Assembly (NCBI GenBank): GCA_022564295.1
Contig: JADFLR010000018.1
Coordinates: 17,384 to 81,383 of the forward strand
Source of the DNA: Bacteroidota bacterium
GTDB lineage: Bacteria; Bacteroidota; Ignavibacteria; Ignavibacteriales; Ignavibacteriaceae
DNA length: 64,000 nucleotides
Direction: 5' to 3'
Positions within the stretch are counted from its first letter, which is position 1; every line of letters starts with the position of its first letter. The translations under genes and the position numbers were made by a program. Below the pieces are notes generated by a model. It was given only the letters and a program-made list of their open reading frames with translations, made no database searches and was not told the DNA's origin. This document shows positions 56,748 to 64,000 of this stretch, in pieces.

Positions 56748-56838
56748 GTCAGATAACAGGCGTGTATCTGGCTGCACTACGCTCCACCCAATTCTGAGCC
56801 TTTGGCTCGGAACTTCAGATACACGCCAGCCGTTAACT
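56748..56838 (+). other. attC-like recombination site
   Basis: Outer box GTCAGATAAC (56748-56757), one-base spacer, then inner arm GGCGTGTATCTG (56759-56770), a central region with a hairpin (GAGCC / GGCTC), the matching arm CAGATACACGCC (56816-56827), a four-base spacer and GTTAACT (56832-56838). The two 12-base inner arms are perfect complements. The spacers are unequal, as in attC sites. The R boxes differ from the classical RYYYAAC/GTTRRRY consensus, which lowers confidence. Confidence 0.55.
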
Positions 56839-56941
56839 AAGAGCTTTCTCCACATCCTCAATCAAACCTGTCTGTCGGTTTATATATCGACGATATGCAG
56901 AAAAGTCTTCCACATCTTAAATACCAACAGAGAAACGATCG
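56831..56941 (-). pseudogene. Remnant of the 3' end of the transsulfuration gene
   Basis: The block 56831-56865 matches 27 of 35 bases of 60854-60888, and 56903-56941 matches 35 of 39 bases of 60888-60926. The latter is the 3' end of the cystathionine gamma-lyase/synthase gene on the minus strand. A 37-base insert (56866-56902), partly palindromic, separates the two blocks in the remnant. It is in the same orientation as the intact gene and brackets the restriction-modification genes with it. Confidence 0.75.
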
Positions 56942-56982
56942 ATAATTAATTTTAGAATTATTTTTCAAAGTCACAAAATGTT

Positions 56983-57102
56983 TGGCAATTTAAAGGTTGG
57001 GTTAATCCATTCTTATTTAGTTAACTAACTTCAATTGGTTGCTATTATTCGTTTTATCAGTTAGATTTGTGTTAAAACGCATTGCGTTTATTAAGATGTT
57101 AT
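56983..57102 (+). repeat. Direct repeat, copy B
   Basis: A 120-base copy of 55303-55442 without the 20-base insert. It contains the 12-base palindrome TTAGTTAACTAA and near its right end the palindromic AAACGCATTGCGTTT. It ends at GTTAT before the next gene's leader. It lies 90 bases ahead of the methyltransferase gene. Confidence 0.85.
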
Positions 57103-57192
57103 GTCAAATTTCAAGTTATGAACAAAAGAACAAAAAAAAACCTAAAAATGTATGGAAATTCTTAATTTTGTCAAGTAAGGATATTAAAAAAA

Positions 57193-60105
57193 GTGTATTT
57201 AAAAAAGTTTGATATATTTTTAAAAAATTTGGGCTTTTCGGAAAAAGATTTTTTCGAGAAGAATAATAATACATACACTTACAAAACAAATCTAACTCAC
57301 AATATATATTTTACTTACACTCCAAAACCTAAAGATATTTTTGAAAAACATAAATATTTCTGGAATAAAAATAATGTTAATGCTTTCATAGCTGTAAGTG
57401 AAAATAAAACCTACATTATCCATTCAAAACAAAAACCAAATTCTAACAATCCAACAGCAATAAATATTACCATTAAAACTTTTAATTATGGTGTTAATAC
57501 ACAAGGATTTGAAAAACAAAAGGTTTCCGAAATAACAAAAGATTTTATTGATACAGCTTATTTTTTTGATTTCGTAGCAAAGCAAACAGTAAATAAAAAG
57601 AGACAAGAGGTTGATAAAGATCTATTGCTTAATCTCATTGCTTTAAGAAATAAATTACTTGCAATCCGTAATGATGAAGAAACAATACATCTTTTAATCC
57701 TTCGTAGTTTGTTTATCAAGTATCTCGAAGATAAAGGTATTTATAAAAAAAGATATTGGGTTAATGTTTTAAAATCCAACGATCCCCGTAAGGTGCTTGC
57801 AGCATTTAAAAGAGTAAGAAAAATAAACGGAGATATATTCGATAAGCAATTACACGAGGATAAAATTGATCCAAAGTATTTGCCTGAGATACTCGATTTT
57901 TTCACATCGGATTATCGAACAGGGCAACAAAGTCTATTCCCATATCTTTTCGACCAAATCCCAATACAGCTTATTAGTCTTGTTTATGAAGCATTTTTAA
58001 AAAGTGAGGAAAAGAAAGGAAAAGGTATCTACTACACACCTTCGTTCATTGTCAATTTCATGCTTTCACATACAGTAAAAGAAAAATTGAAAAATAATCC
58101 AGAGACAACCATATTGGATCCGGCAGTTGGGTCAGGAGCGTTCTTGGTCGAAAGTTTTAGAGCTATTGTAGAAGCTCAACAAAAACTTAAAGATCTCCCG
58201 AGACTTAAAAGATTTGAAAAAAAGAAGAAGATACTTATAGACCAACTTTTTGGAATTGATGTTGATAGAAGAGCCTTACAAATAACAGCATTTAGCTTAT
58301 ATTTAGCATTAATAGAAACTGAAGAACCGGAATTTATTCGTGAACAAATTAAAAATGATTACCCGATTTTACCTTCATTAATCGACAAAACTTTGATATG
58401 TGCTAACGCAATTACTAATGAAGTTTTTACTGATAAAATATTCGATTGCATCGTCTCGAATCCACCATGGGGCTCAGTAGAGCCCAATGGAGATAAAGAA
58501 AACAAAAAGGAAAGAGAGACCATAGGAAAGAAAGGCAAGACCGGTAAAATGCCGGAATATAAGCATGTGTCAGATTATGAGCGCTCTCAAGCCTTTTTAG
58601 TTCTGGTAAAAAAGTGGAGCGACGAGAATACTATCCTGTCACTTATTGTAAAAAATTCAATATTCTTAAATGATAATGCTGAGGATTTCAGAAAAGAATT
58701 ACTAAAAACATATCAAATCAATAATTTCTACGAATTATCAAACTTCAATAAAATTCTTTTCAAGAAGCAAAAAATTGGAGAAATAAATGGAAGACCAATA
58801 GAAATTGGTGCGAGTGAACCCTGTGCTGTTTTGGTTTTTGAATTACCCAAAGATGAAAACAACTCAATAAAATATATATCACCAAAATTAAACAGTTTTT
58901 CAGAAAGTTTTCAGATTATAACATACACGACAAAAGATATCAATCATGTTGAACAAAGACGTTTTATTGAAGATGATTCGCTATGGCGAGTATTGGTTAA
59001 TGGTGATTTTGAAGATTATAAGTTGATAAAAAATAAACTATTAGATGTCAATAATGTTCAAATTGTGGCAAGATCTGGTTATAAACCAAGTAAAAATATG
59101 TTGCCGATAGGTAAGCCTATTATAAGGAAGCTAATTGAACCGGAAAAAATATTGCGGTTTAATTTATTACCAATAAAGAAAGTTTTTAATATTAATCAAG
59201 AAATGGAACGTAAGCGAGATTTAGGAATCTTTGAAGGTGAAAGATTAATTATGCCTATCCGTCCTCTAAAATCTGATAAATTCAAAATTAGAGCAACAAA
59301 AATAACAAAGAATTACATTCATAAACAGGATATTGCATGTATTAGATTTTACGATGATATAAATAAAATTGATTATGATTTTTATTTAGGAATTTTAAAC
59401 TCAAGCACATTAGGTTACTTGTTATATAATTTATCAGTTCAATGGGGTAAAGGAGCAGAAAAAAGAGCACACATTAGAATTTCTGACATTGAAAAATTAA
59501 TGCTACCAAGAAATGATAATAAAAAATTATATTTATTAATTACAAGATTAGTTGAAGAATTATACAGGGTTACTGATTATGAAACTCAATTAAAACTTGA
59601 AAACCAAATTGACGAGTTAGTTTTCGACCTTAACAATCTTACGACATACCAAAAAGAAATCATCCACGAATTTTATCAGGTAAGAGTTGAGCGTGCTAGA
59701 TCAAAACTAAAATTTGTACGACCTAATGACATAGAAAAATACGCTAAAAAATTCATTGAAGTGTTTAATGATATGTTGAAGGAAGGAAAGGCACTTAACG
59801 CTTCATATAATATTTCCCAAAACCTTGGAGCAATAGTTTGCTTCACAATTGTTGACAAAGAAAACTCTTCTAAAGTGGAACAAAACAATCAATATGAGAT
59901 TCTTTACTTTGTAAAGAAAAAACAAATACAGCACGCTGAAGTTTCCAAGATTTTAAATGAAGATAAAATAAAAATATATGACAATGAATATTTATATATC
60001 ATAAAAAGCAATCTTTTTAAAGATTGGACTATAAGGCAAGCCATAAAAGATGCCAAGGAAGAAATAGGGTTATTATTATCAAAATTGCCTGATAGACATG
60101 AATAG
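57193..60105 (+). CDS. N6-adenine DNA methyltransferase, Eco57I/type IIG-like
   Basis: A 970-residue protein predicted to methylate adenine in DNA. Residues 1-290 are a helical N-terminal part. Motif I is ILDPAVGSGAFLVESF with Asp309, and motif IV is NPPW (423-426). The C-terminal 300 residues resemble the target-recognition domain of TaqI- or BREX PglX-like enzymes (VQIVARSGYKPSKN, IACIRFYDDINKIDYDFYLGILNSS, RISDIEKLMLPR). No PD-(D/E)xK nuclease motif is clear at the N-terminus, so cleavage may depend on the next gene. It starts at GTG. Its stop overlaps the next start by eight bases. The region is unusually AT- and lysine-rich. Confidence 0.85.
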   Translation: MYLKKFDIFLKNLGFSEKDFFEKNNNTYTYKTNLTHNIYFTYTPKPKDIFEKHKYFWNKNNVNAFIAVSENKTYIIHSKQKPNSNNPTAINITIKTFNYGVNTQGFEKQKVSEITKDFIDTAYFFDFVAKQTVNKKRQEVDKDLLLNLIALRNKLLAIRNDEETIHLLILRSLFIKYLEDKGIYKKRYWVNVLKSNDPRKVLAAFKRVRKINGDIFDKQLHEDKIDPKYLPEILDFFTSDYRTGQQSLFPYLFDQIPIQLISLVYEAFLKSEEKKGKGIYYTPSFIVNFMLSHTVKEKLKNNPETTILDPAVGSGAFLVESFRAIVEAQQKLKDLPRLKRFEKKKKILIDQLFGIDVDRRALQITAFSLYLALIETEEPEFIREQIKNDYPILPSLIDKTLICANAITNEVFTDKIFDCIVSNPPWGSVEPNGDKENKKERETIGKKGKTGKMPEYKHVSDYERSQAFLVLVKKWSDENTILSLIVKNSIFLNDNAEDFRKELLKTYQINNFYELSNFNKILFKKQKIGEINGRPIEIGASEPCAVLVFELPKDENNSIKYISPKLNSFSESFQIITYTTKDINHVEQRRFIEDDSLWRVLVNGDFEDYKLIKNKLLDVNNVQIVARSGYKPSKNMLPIGKPIIRKLIEPEKILRFNLLPIKKVFNINQEMERKRDLGIFEGERLIMPIRPLKSDKFKIRATKITKNYIHKQDIACIRFYDDINKIDYDFYLGILNSSTLGYLLYNLSVQWGKGAEKRAHIRISDIEKLMLPRNDNKKLYLLITRLVEELYRVTDYETQLKLENQIDELVFDLNNLTTYQKEIIHEFYQVRVERARSKLKFVRPNDIEKYAKKFIEVFNDMLKEGKALNASYNISQNLGAIVCFTIVDKENSSKVEQNNQYEILYFVKKKQIQHAEVSKILNEDKIKIYDNEYLYIIKSNLFKDWTIRQAIKDAKEEIGLLLSKLPDRHE

Positions 60106-60721
60106 TAAATTCGTAAGAATTTGGAGTTCACATTTACCCTATAGATCGCAAGTTGATTTATATGAAAATTTATATCTAAAAGCAATAATCGACAGCTATT
60201 ATCATATAGACAAAAGAAAAGGAAAAGAAGAAAAAATCAGAGATAGGTTTTACTATGATTTAACTCATCGTAATCCGTTAACAAAAAAATGGTGCGATCT
60301 AGAATTGCTTGATATCCGTTTTGAAAAATGGAAAATGGATACAGACAAAAATAAAAGCAGGGTTGATTTATCTTTCTTCTGGTCGGGTTTCAGTTACTTT
60401 GAAATCGAATGTAAACTTCTTTTCCAACAACCAAGTAAAAATGAAGCCTATTTTAATGATGGTCTTATCCGCTTCATTAATTTGAAATATGCAGAAAAAA
60501 ACGAATACGCTGGAATGTTAGGGTTTGTTGTGTCCGGTGATATCGAAACAATTAGAGACAAAATTTTAAGTAGAACTAAAACATTTTATCCTAGTGCCTC
60601 ACCTATTCAAAGTAATTTTATTAATTGGAAATATATTTTTATCTCTCACCATTTAAAAAAAGACAAAAGAAATATTCGCATTTATCATTTGTTTTTTCAA
60701 TTTACAGAAAAAGATAATTGA
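60098..60721 (+). CDS. Putative PD-(D/E)xK nuclease-like partner
   Basis: A 207-residue protein with no known name. Its core KSRVDLSFFWSGFSYFEIECKLL (residues 86-108) places Asp90 before Glu104-Cys-Lys106, as in the PD-(D/E)xK nuclease fold. A following GMLGFVVSGD strand fits the same fold. The ATG overlaps the methyltransferase stop, so the two are made together. The likely role is the restriction half of a type II-like system. The catalytic assignment is inference from the motif and the neighbour. Confidence 0.6.
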   Translation: MNSKFVRIWSSHLPYRSQVDLYENLYLKAIIDSYYHIDKRKGKEEKIRDRFYYDLTHRNPLTKKWCDLELLDIRFEKWKMDTDKNKSRVDLSFFWSGFSYFEIECKLLFQQPSKNEAYFNDGLIRFINLKYAEKNEYAGMLGFVVSGDIETIRDKILSRTKTFYPSASPIQSNFINWKYIFISHHLKKDKRNIRIYHLFFQFTEKDN

Positions 60722-60855
60722 TGAAAAAGGTCATAGCATGCTATGTATGGTATTTGGTAGAAAGTGCTATTCATAAAGTTTTAGATATTACAATAATAAT
60801 AAAGCGGCATGAAAGTGAAGTGCAATTTAATCCTGCACTAAACATAGTCAAACCA

Positions 60856-61989
60856 TTAACCAATAGCCCTTTCAACATCCTCAATTAAGTCTTCCACATC
60901 TTCAATACCTACAGAAAAACGAACGAGTCCATCAGTTAATCCAAACTTTTCTCTTTCCTCTTTTGGAACCGTTGCGTGTGTCATGCTTGCAGGATGAGAG
61001 ATAAGACTTTCAACTCCGCCAAGACTCTCTGCAAGTATAAATATCTTTACGTTATTTAAAACTTTTTTTGCTTTTTCAAGCGAGCCGAAATCTGCAGATA
61101 CCATCCCTCCGAAACCGCTCATTTGCTCCTTTGCAAGCTCGTGCTGCGGATGATTTTGCAACCCGGGATAAATTACTTTTTCAGCAGCACCTAAGTTTAC
61201 AAGAAAATTTGCAAAAGCTCTTGCGTTTTCATCGTGCTGTTTCATTCTTACAGCAAGAGTTTTTGTTGCACGCAGAACCAGCCAGCAATCAAACGGAGCG
61301 GGAACTCCACCGGCAGCATTTTGAATGTACCTTATTCTTTCGTGAACTTTTTCGTTGCTTGTAATTAGAATTCCGCCGATAACATCGCTATGTCCGTTCA
61401 AATATTTTGTGGTGCTGTGAAGAACAATATCAATTCCAAACGTAAGAGGATTTTGAAAATACGGACTCATAAAAGTATTATCACACACACTCAGCAGATC
61501 ATTTTTCTTTGCGATTACTGCAACTCCTTTAAGATCGGTTAAAACAAGCATAGGATTGGTTGGTGTTTCAACGAAAACCATTTTTGTATTTTCTTTAATT
61601 GCATTTTCAATGTTGGAAAGATTGCTCGTATCAACCCAGGAATATTCAAGACCATAAGCAGTAAGGTTTTGTTCAAATAACCTATACGTTCCACCGTAAA
61701 CATTGTCCGATACAATTATGTGATCGCCGGATTTTACCAAACTCATTAATGCGTGTGTTGCAGCCAAACCCGAAGCGAAAGCAATTCCATACTTCCCTTT
61801 TTCGAGCGCTGCGATATTTGCTTCCATTGCTTCACGGGTTTTGTTTTGAGTCCTTCCGTATTCATATCCCTTGTGCTTACCGAGTTCATCCTGTTCATAA
61901 GTTGAAGTTTGGTACAAAGGAGTTATAACTGCCCCGGTAACAGGATCACTTATTTGTCCTGCATGTATTGCATCTGTTGAAAAGCCCAT
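60856..61989 (-). CDS. Cystathionine gamma-lyase/synthase-type PLP enzyme
   Basis: PLP-dependent transsulfuration enzyme of 377 residues. It has YEYGRTQNKTREAMEANIAALE, FASGLAATHALMSLVKSGDH, DNVYGGTYRLFE, ETPTNPML and the PLP lysine in DIVLHSTTKYLNGHSDVIGG. The C-terminus VRFSVGIEDVEDLIEDVERAIG is typical. I start at the ATG at 61989 (MGFSTDAIHAGQ), because the longer frame from 62046 runs into a repeat. Lyase and synthase cannot be separated by sequence reading. The neighbouring cystathionine beta-synthase favours a gamma-lyase role in reverse transsulfuration. Confidence 0.9.
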   Translation of the reverse strand: MGFSTDAIHAGQISDPVTGAVITPLYQTSTYEQDELGKHKGYEYGRTQNKTREAMEANIAALEKGKYGIAFASGLAATHALMSLVKSGDHIIVSDNVYGGTYRLFEQNLTAYGLEYSWVDTSNLSNIENAIKENTKMVFVETPTNPMLVLTDLKGVAVIAKKNDLLSVCDNTFMSPYFQNPLTFGIDIVLHSTTKYLNGHSDVIGGILITSNEKVHERIRYIQNAAGGVPAPFDCWLVLRATKTLAVRMKQHDENARAFANFLVNLGAAEKVIYPGLQNHPQHELAKEQMSGFGGMVSADFGSLEKAKKVLNNVKIFILAESLGGVESLISHPASMTHATVPKEEREKFGLTDGLVRFSVGIEDVEDLIEDVERAIG

Positions 61990-62033
61990 ATTTGTAATCC
62001 TTAATTCTTTTTTATTTTGTGTTAATATACTAT

Positions 62034-62113
62034 TGTCATTCCGCACGGAACGAAGTGACGATCCGGAATCTCATTTTACAATCACTTAGATTCCCGTTGT
62101 TGCGGGAATGACA
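62034..62113. repeat. Dispersed palindromic repeat, copy 3
   Basis: An 80-base relative of the elements at 13429 and 32868. It opens with TGTCATTCCGCA and closes with TGCGGGAATGACA. The middle differs (GGAACGAAGTGACGATCCGG inserted near the left end). It lies in the spacer between the two transsulfuration genes. Confidence 0.7.
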
Positions 62114-62128
62114 ATACTTGTCTCTCCC

Positions 62129-62207
62129 TGAACTTGTCTCACGGCATTCAGGATTATTTCAGGGTCTTCTGTTTATTATTCAGATGCTGAAACAAGTTCA
62201 GCATGAC
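62129..62207. repeat. Inverted repeat with TGAACTTGT arms
   Basis: TGAACTTGT (62129-62137) and ACAAGTTCA (62192-62200) are exact complements, and the match continues imperfectly inward. The right end reads TTCAGCATGAC. It looks like a second type of dispersed palindrome placed directly next to copy 3 of the GTCATTCCC repeat. Confidence 0.55.
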
Positions 62208-62213
62208 TGAAAA

Positions 62214-63578
62214 CTATTCATCATCAAATTGAATTAAATCATAACGTGTGATAATATCGGTTATTAATCCAAAATCACTGACTAAAATTACAGCATTATC
62301 TTTAAATACTTTTTTAACTTCTGATATTTCCGTCTTTAAATCTAAAGTCGGGCAGTATTCTCCCATCACATCTTTTACTGTAGCATTAATTAATTCGGGT
62401 TCATCTAATAATCTTTTCATTAGTTTATTTTCTATAATACAACCGATTGCTGTTTTACCTTTCATAACAGGAATGTGCGAAAAACCTTTTTCATTAATTA
62501 ACTGAACAACTTCCTTAACGGTTGCATAAGGATTTACTGATGTGATTTCTTCAATTCCTCTCGCTTTTTTTGAGTCGGAAATATCGCGCAATGTTCTTAT
62601 ACTCGTTTCAAGCATTCTGTTTATCCTCAGCCATTCAATGTTATGCAACTTAGATAAGTATCTTTCACCTGTATCGCAAACAATAAAAACAATAACATCA
62701 TCTTCAGTTAAATCTTTTGCTATATCAAGTGCAACGTGAACAATTGTACCCGTGCTGCCTCCGCAAAATATTCCTTCTTCCCTTGTAAGTCGTTTTGCAG
62801 CAGAAAAAGAGATTTTATCACTTACATTTATAATTTTATCAATATACTGGAAGTGAACATTCTCCGGTATGCAATCCTGCCCTATTCCTTCAACCAAATA
62901 TGGTGTGCCTTTTATAACCTCTTCGGTTTCCTTATAGTGTTTGAAAATAGAACCAAAAGGATCGGCACCAATAACTTTTATATTCGGATTTTTTTCTTTC
63001 AGAAATTTACCAACACCGCTTATGGTCCCACCAGTGCCAATGCTGGAAACAAAGTGAGTTATCTTGCCTTCAGTTTGCCGCCATATTTCCGGTCCGGTTG
63101 TTTTGTAATGTACTTCAGGGTTAGCCGGGTTAGAATATTGATAAGCAAAAATAGAATTCGGAGTTTCTTTGTGAATACGTTTTGCAACGTTTATATAGTA
63201 TTCAGGGTCGTCCGGTTCAACCATATTGGAAACAACAATAACTTCTGCGCCAAATGCTTTAAGGTAATTGATTTTTTCTGCGCTGACTTTATCGGTGACA
63301 ACAAAAATTGATTTGTAACCTTTTACTGCTGCAGTAATTGCCAGCCCGATTCCTGTGTTGCCGCTTGTGGCTTCTATTATTGTTCCGCCCGGTTTTAACT
63401 CCCCTTTTTCTTCGGCATCAATTATCATGCTGTAACCGATACGATCTTTCACACTTCCACCGGGGTTCGCAGATTCCAACTTTACAAATATCTGCGGTTT
63501 TAACCCCTTATTTATCTTGTTAATTTTTATTAAGGGTGTATTCCCAATCTGTTCGAGAATATTATTCTTAAACTCCAA
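62214..63578 (-). CDS. Cystathionine beta-synthase (with CBS domain pair)
   Basis: PLP enzyme that joins serine or an activated serine with homocysteine. The PLP lysine is in NPGGSVKDRIGYSMI. ATSGNTGIGLA, SSIGTGGTISGVGKFLKE and GQDCIPENV follow, and the fold ends near residue 325. Residues 335-454 are two CBS domains (NPYATVKEVVQLINEKGFSHIPVM and the final ILVSDFGLITDIITRYDLI). This architecture separates it from plain cysteine synthase, although some bacterial enzymes with CBS domains use O-acetylserine. It has 454 residues. The gamma-lyase/synthase gene lies downstream on the same strand. Confidence 0.88.
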   Translation of the reverse strand: MEFKNNILEQIGNTPLIKINKINKGLKPQIFVKLESANPGGSVKDRIGYSMIIDAEEKGELKPGGTIIEATSGNTGIGLAITAAVKGYKSIFVVTDKVSAEKINYLKAFGAEVIVVSNMVEPDDPEYYINVAKRIHKETPNSIFAYQYSNPANPEVHYKTTGPEIWRQTEGKITHFVSSIGTGGTISGVGKFLKEKNPNIKVIGADPFGSIFKHYKETEEVIKGTPYLVEGIGQDCIPENVHFQYIDKIINVSDKISFSAAKRLTREEGIFCGGSTGTIVHVALDIAKDLTEDDVIVFIVCDTGERYLSKLHNIEWLRINRMLETSIRTLRDISDSKKARGIEEITSVNPYATVKEVVQLINEKGFSHIPVMKGKTAIGCIIENKLMKRLLDEPELINATVKDVMGEYCPTLDLKTEISEVKKVFKDNAVILVSDFGLITDIITRYDLIQFDDE

Positions 63579-63969
63579 ACTTCGCTCCTGTTAACTAATC
63601 ATTAAAATTAAATAAATTTTTGGCAATAATAAGCAATAGTTTTTACTGATAAAAGAATTTTATTATAAATGGATAACTACTATTTTACAATGTGTTATTT
63701 GTTCATTCATACGGTATTGATTATTTTGAATTCAACTAAATTAGAACTCATTCTACATTTTGTGTAACCAATAGGCTCTTGTATAAATAGTTTAATTAAC
63801 TAATAAATAAGAGAATTTAAATGAAACCTTTAATTTTTGAATACCTTGAATTTGCAACTTTAATGGAGATTGTACAGATTCTATTTTTATCCTTACCAGA
63901 CGACAGGTAAACCATCTTGAGTAGAGATATGATTATTGTTTGGTTTCAGGATAAAAAATCGCAAGAATT
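63579..63969. other. Right-edge spacer of 391 bases
   Basis: AT-rich and without a convincing gene. A 29-codon frame at 63821 (MKPLIFEYLEF...) has no support. A small palindrome, TTACC (63893-63897) and GGTAA (63906-63910), encloses AGACGACA. This resembles the CCTGTC/GACAGG palindromes elsewhere in the window. Confidence 0.5.
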
Positions 63970-64000
63970 ATGAACATAGAACAACTAAGAAAGTTCTGCC
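63970..64000 (+). CDS. Start of a gene cut by the window edge, MmcQ/YjbR-like
   Basis: An ATG at 63970 starts MNIEQLRKFC, which resembles the N-terminus of MmcQ/YjbR-family DNA-binding proteins (MNIEELR-type). Only ten residues are visible, so the family is a guess from a short match and the rest lies beyond the window. Confidence 0.4.
   Translation, partial: MNIEQLRKFC

Larger units (their letters stand above)
55438..56838 (+). mobile_element. Integron-like gene cassette
   Basis: The element has the layout of an integron cassette. Its left end GTTATCTGAC (55438-55447) is the exact reverse complement of GTCAGATAAC (56748-56757) at the start of the attC-like site. The first start codon lies only 36 bases from the left end, and the attC-like structure follows the last gene by 11 bases. 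In a circular form the end at GTT (56832-56834) would join ATCTGAC and complete the outer stem. No integrase gene is in the window. Only one attC is recognised. Confidence 0.6.

Noticed and set aside
55303..57102. Reading the two direct repeats themselves as attC sites
   Set aside because: Both end at GTTAT, but no matching R/L arms were found upstream within about 150 bases, so they do not fold like attC.
61990..62046. Longer start for the gamma-lyase/synthase gene
   Set aside because: The extra 19 residues come partly from a palindromic repeat and are not like the family N-terminus, which starts MGFSTDAIHAG.
62047..62213. SAM or other riboswitch ahead of the transsulfuration gene
   Set aside because: The spacer is filled by two palindromic repeats, and no riboswitch core could be recognised.
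62736..63311. 191-codon open frame on the plus strand
   Set aside because: It lies entirely opposite the cystathionine beta-synthase gene and has no family features.
63821..63910. 29-codon frame MKPLIFEYLEF
   Set aside because: Too short, no ribosome binding site, no recognised homology, and its end is made of a palindrome.

Overview
The window is one stretch of a low-GC bacterial chromosome, most likely from the Ignavibacteria or a close relative in the Bacteroidota/Chlorobi group. Three things point there. Two secreted proteins end in the type IX secretion sorting domain with the NYPNPFNP signature. Several promoters fit the Bacteroidota TTG / TAnnTTTG pattern. DUF4296-type and TonB-dependent-receptor proteins are present. 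TTG and GTG starts are common, and most genes lack a strong Shine-Dalgarno sequence. No tRNA, rRNA, insertion sequence or CRISPR array was seen.

Left part (1-8837): a housekeeping run on the plus strand with lon (cut by the window edge), free methionine sulfoxide reductase, dnaX, cmk, rpsA, the tRNA methylthiotransferase mtaB and a small secreted protein. At 9204-13378 a four-gene cassette combines an ATP-grasp ligase, a YbdK-type glutamate-cysteine-ligase-like enzyme, a class I glutamine amidotransferase and a second ATP-grasp-like protein. This looks like a pathway for an uncharacterised amide-linked metabolite. It faces a gamma-glutamyltransferase (13562-15298).

Middle (15458-46852): a very large GH13 protein, two T9SS cargo proteins, an FAD dehydrogenase, an SDR that lacks the usual Tyr/Lys pair, an ABC exporter, RecQ, a rhomboid protease with a lipoprotein, pgk and gap, ferritin, the peripheral complex I genes nuoABCDEF (minus strand, without nuoG), a methyltransferase, a membrane glycosyltransferase, an outer-membrane-like protein, an anti-sigma-type ATPase, mdh, and rpmA/rplU.

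Right part (47180-55099): an outer-membrane pair including a TonB-dependent receptor, then xseA-xseB-dxs and an oxidoreductase.

Accessory island (55100-60855): the most unusual region. It starts with a decayed response regulator. A 120-140 bp direct repeat brackets an integron-like gene cassette whose ends can form an attC-type structure. That cassette carries a truncated TIR-like (CAP12 type) fragment and a PfkB kinase. A broken copy of the 3' end of the neighbouring transsulfuration gene follows. Last comes a two-gene putative restriction-modification unit: an Eco57I-like N6-adenine methyltransferase overlapping a protein with a D...ExK nuclease-like motif. Beyond the island lie two transsulfuration genes (gamma-lyase/synthase and cystathionine beta-synthase), and a gene start at the right edge. 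Three copies of a palindromic GTCATTCCC-type repeat are scattered through intergenic gaps.
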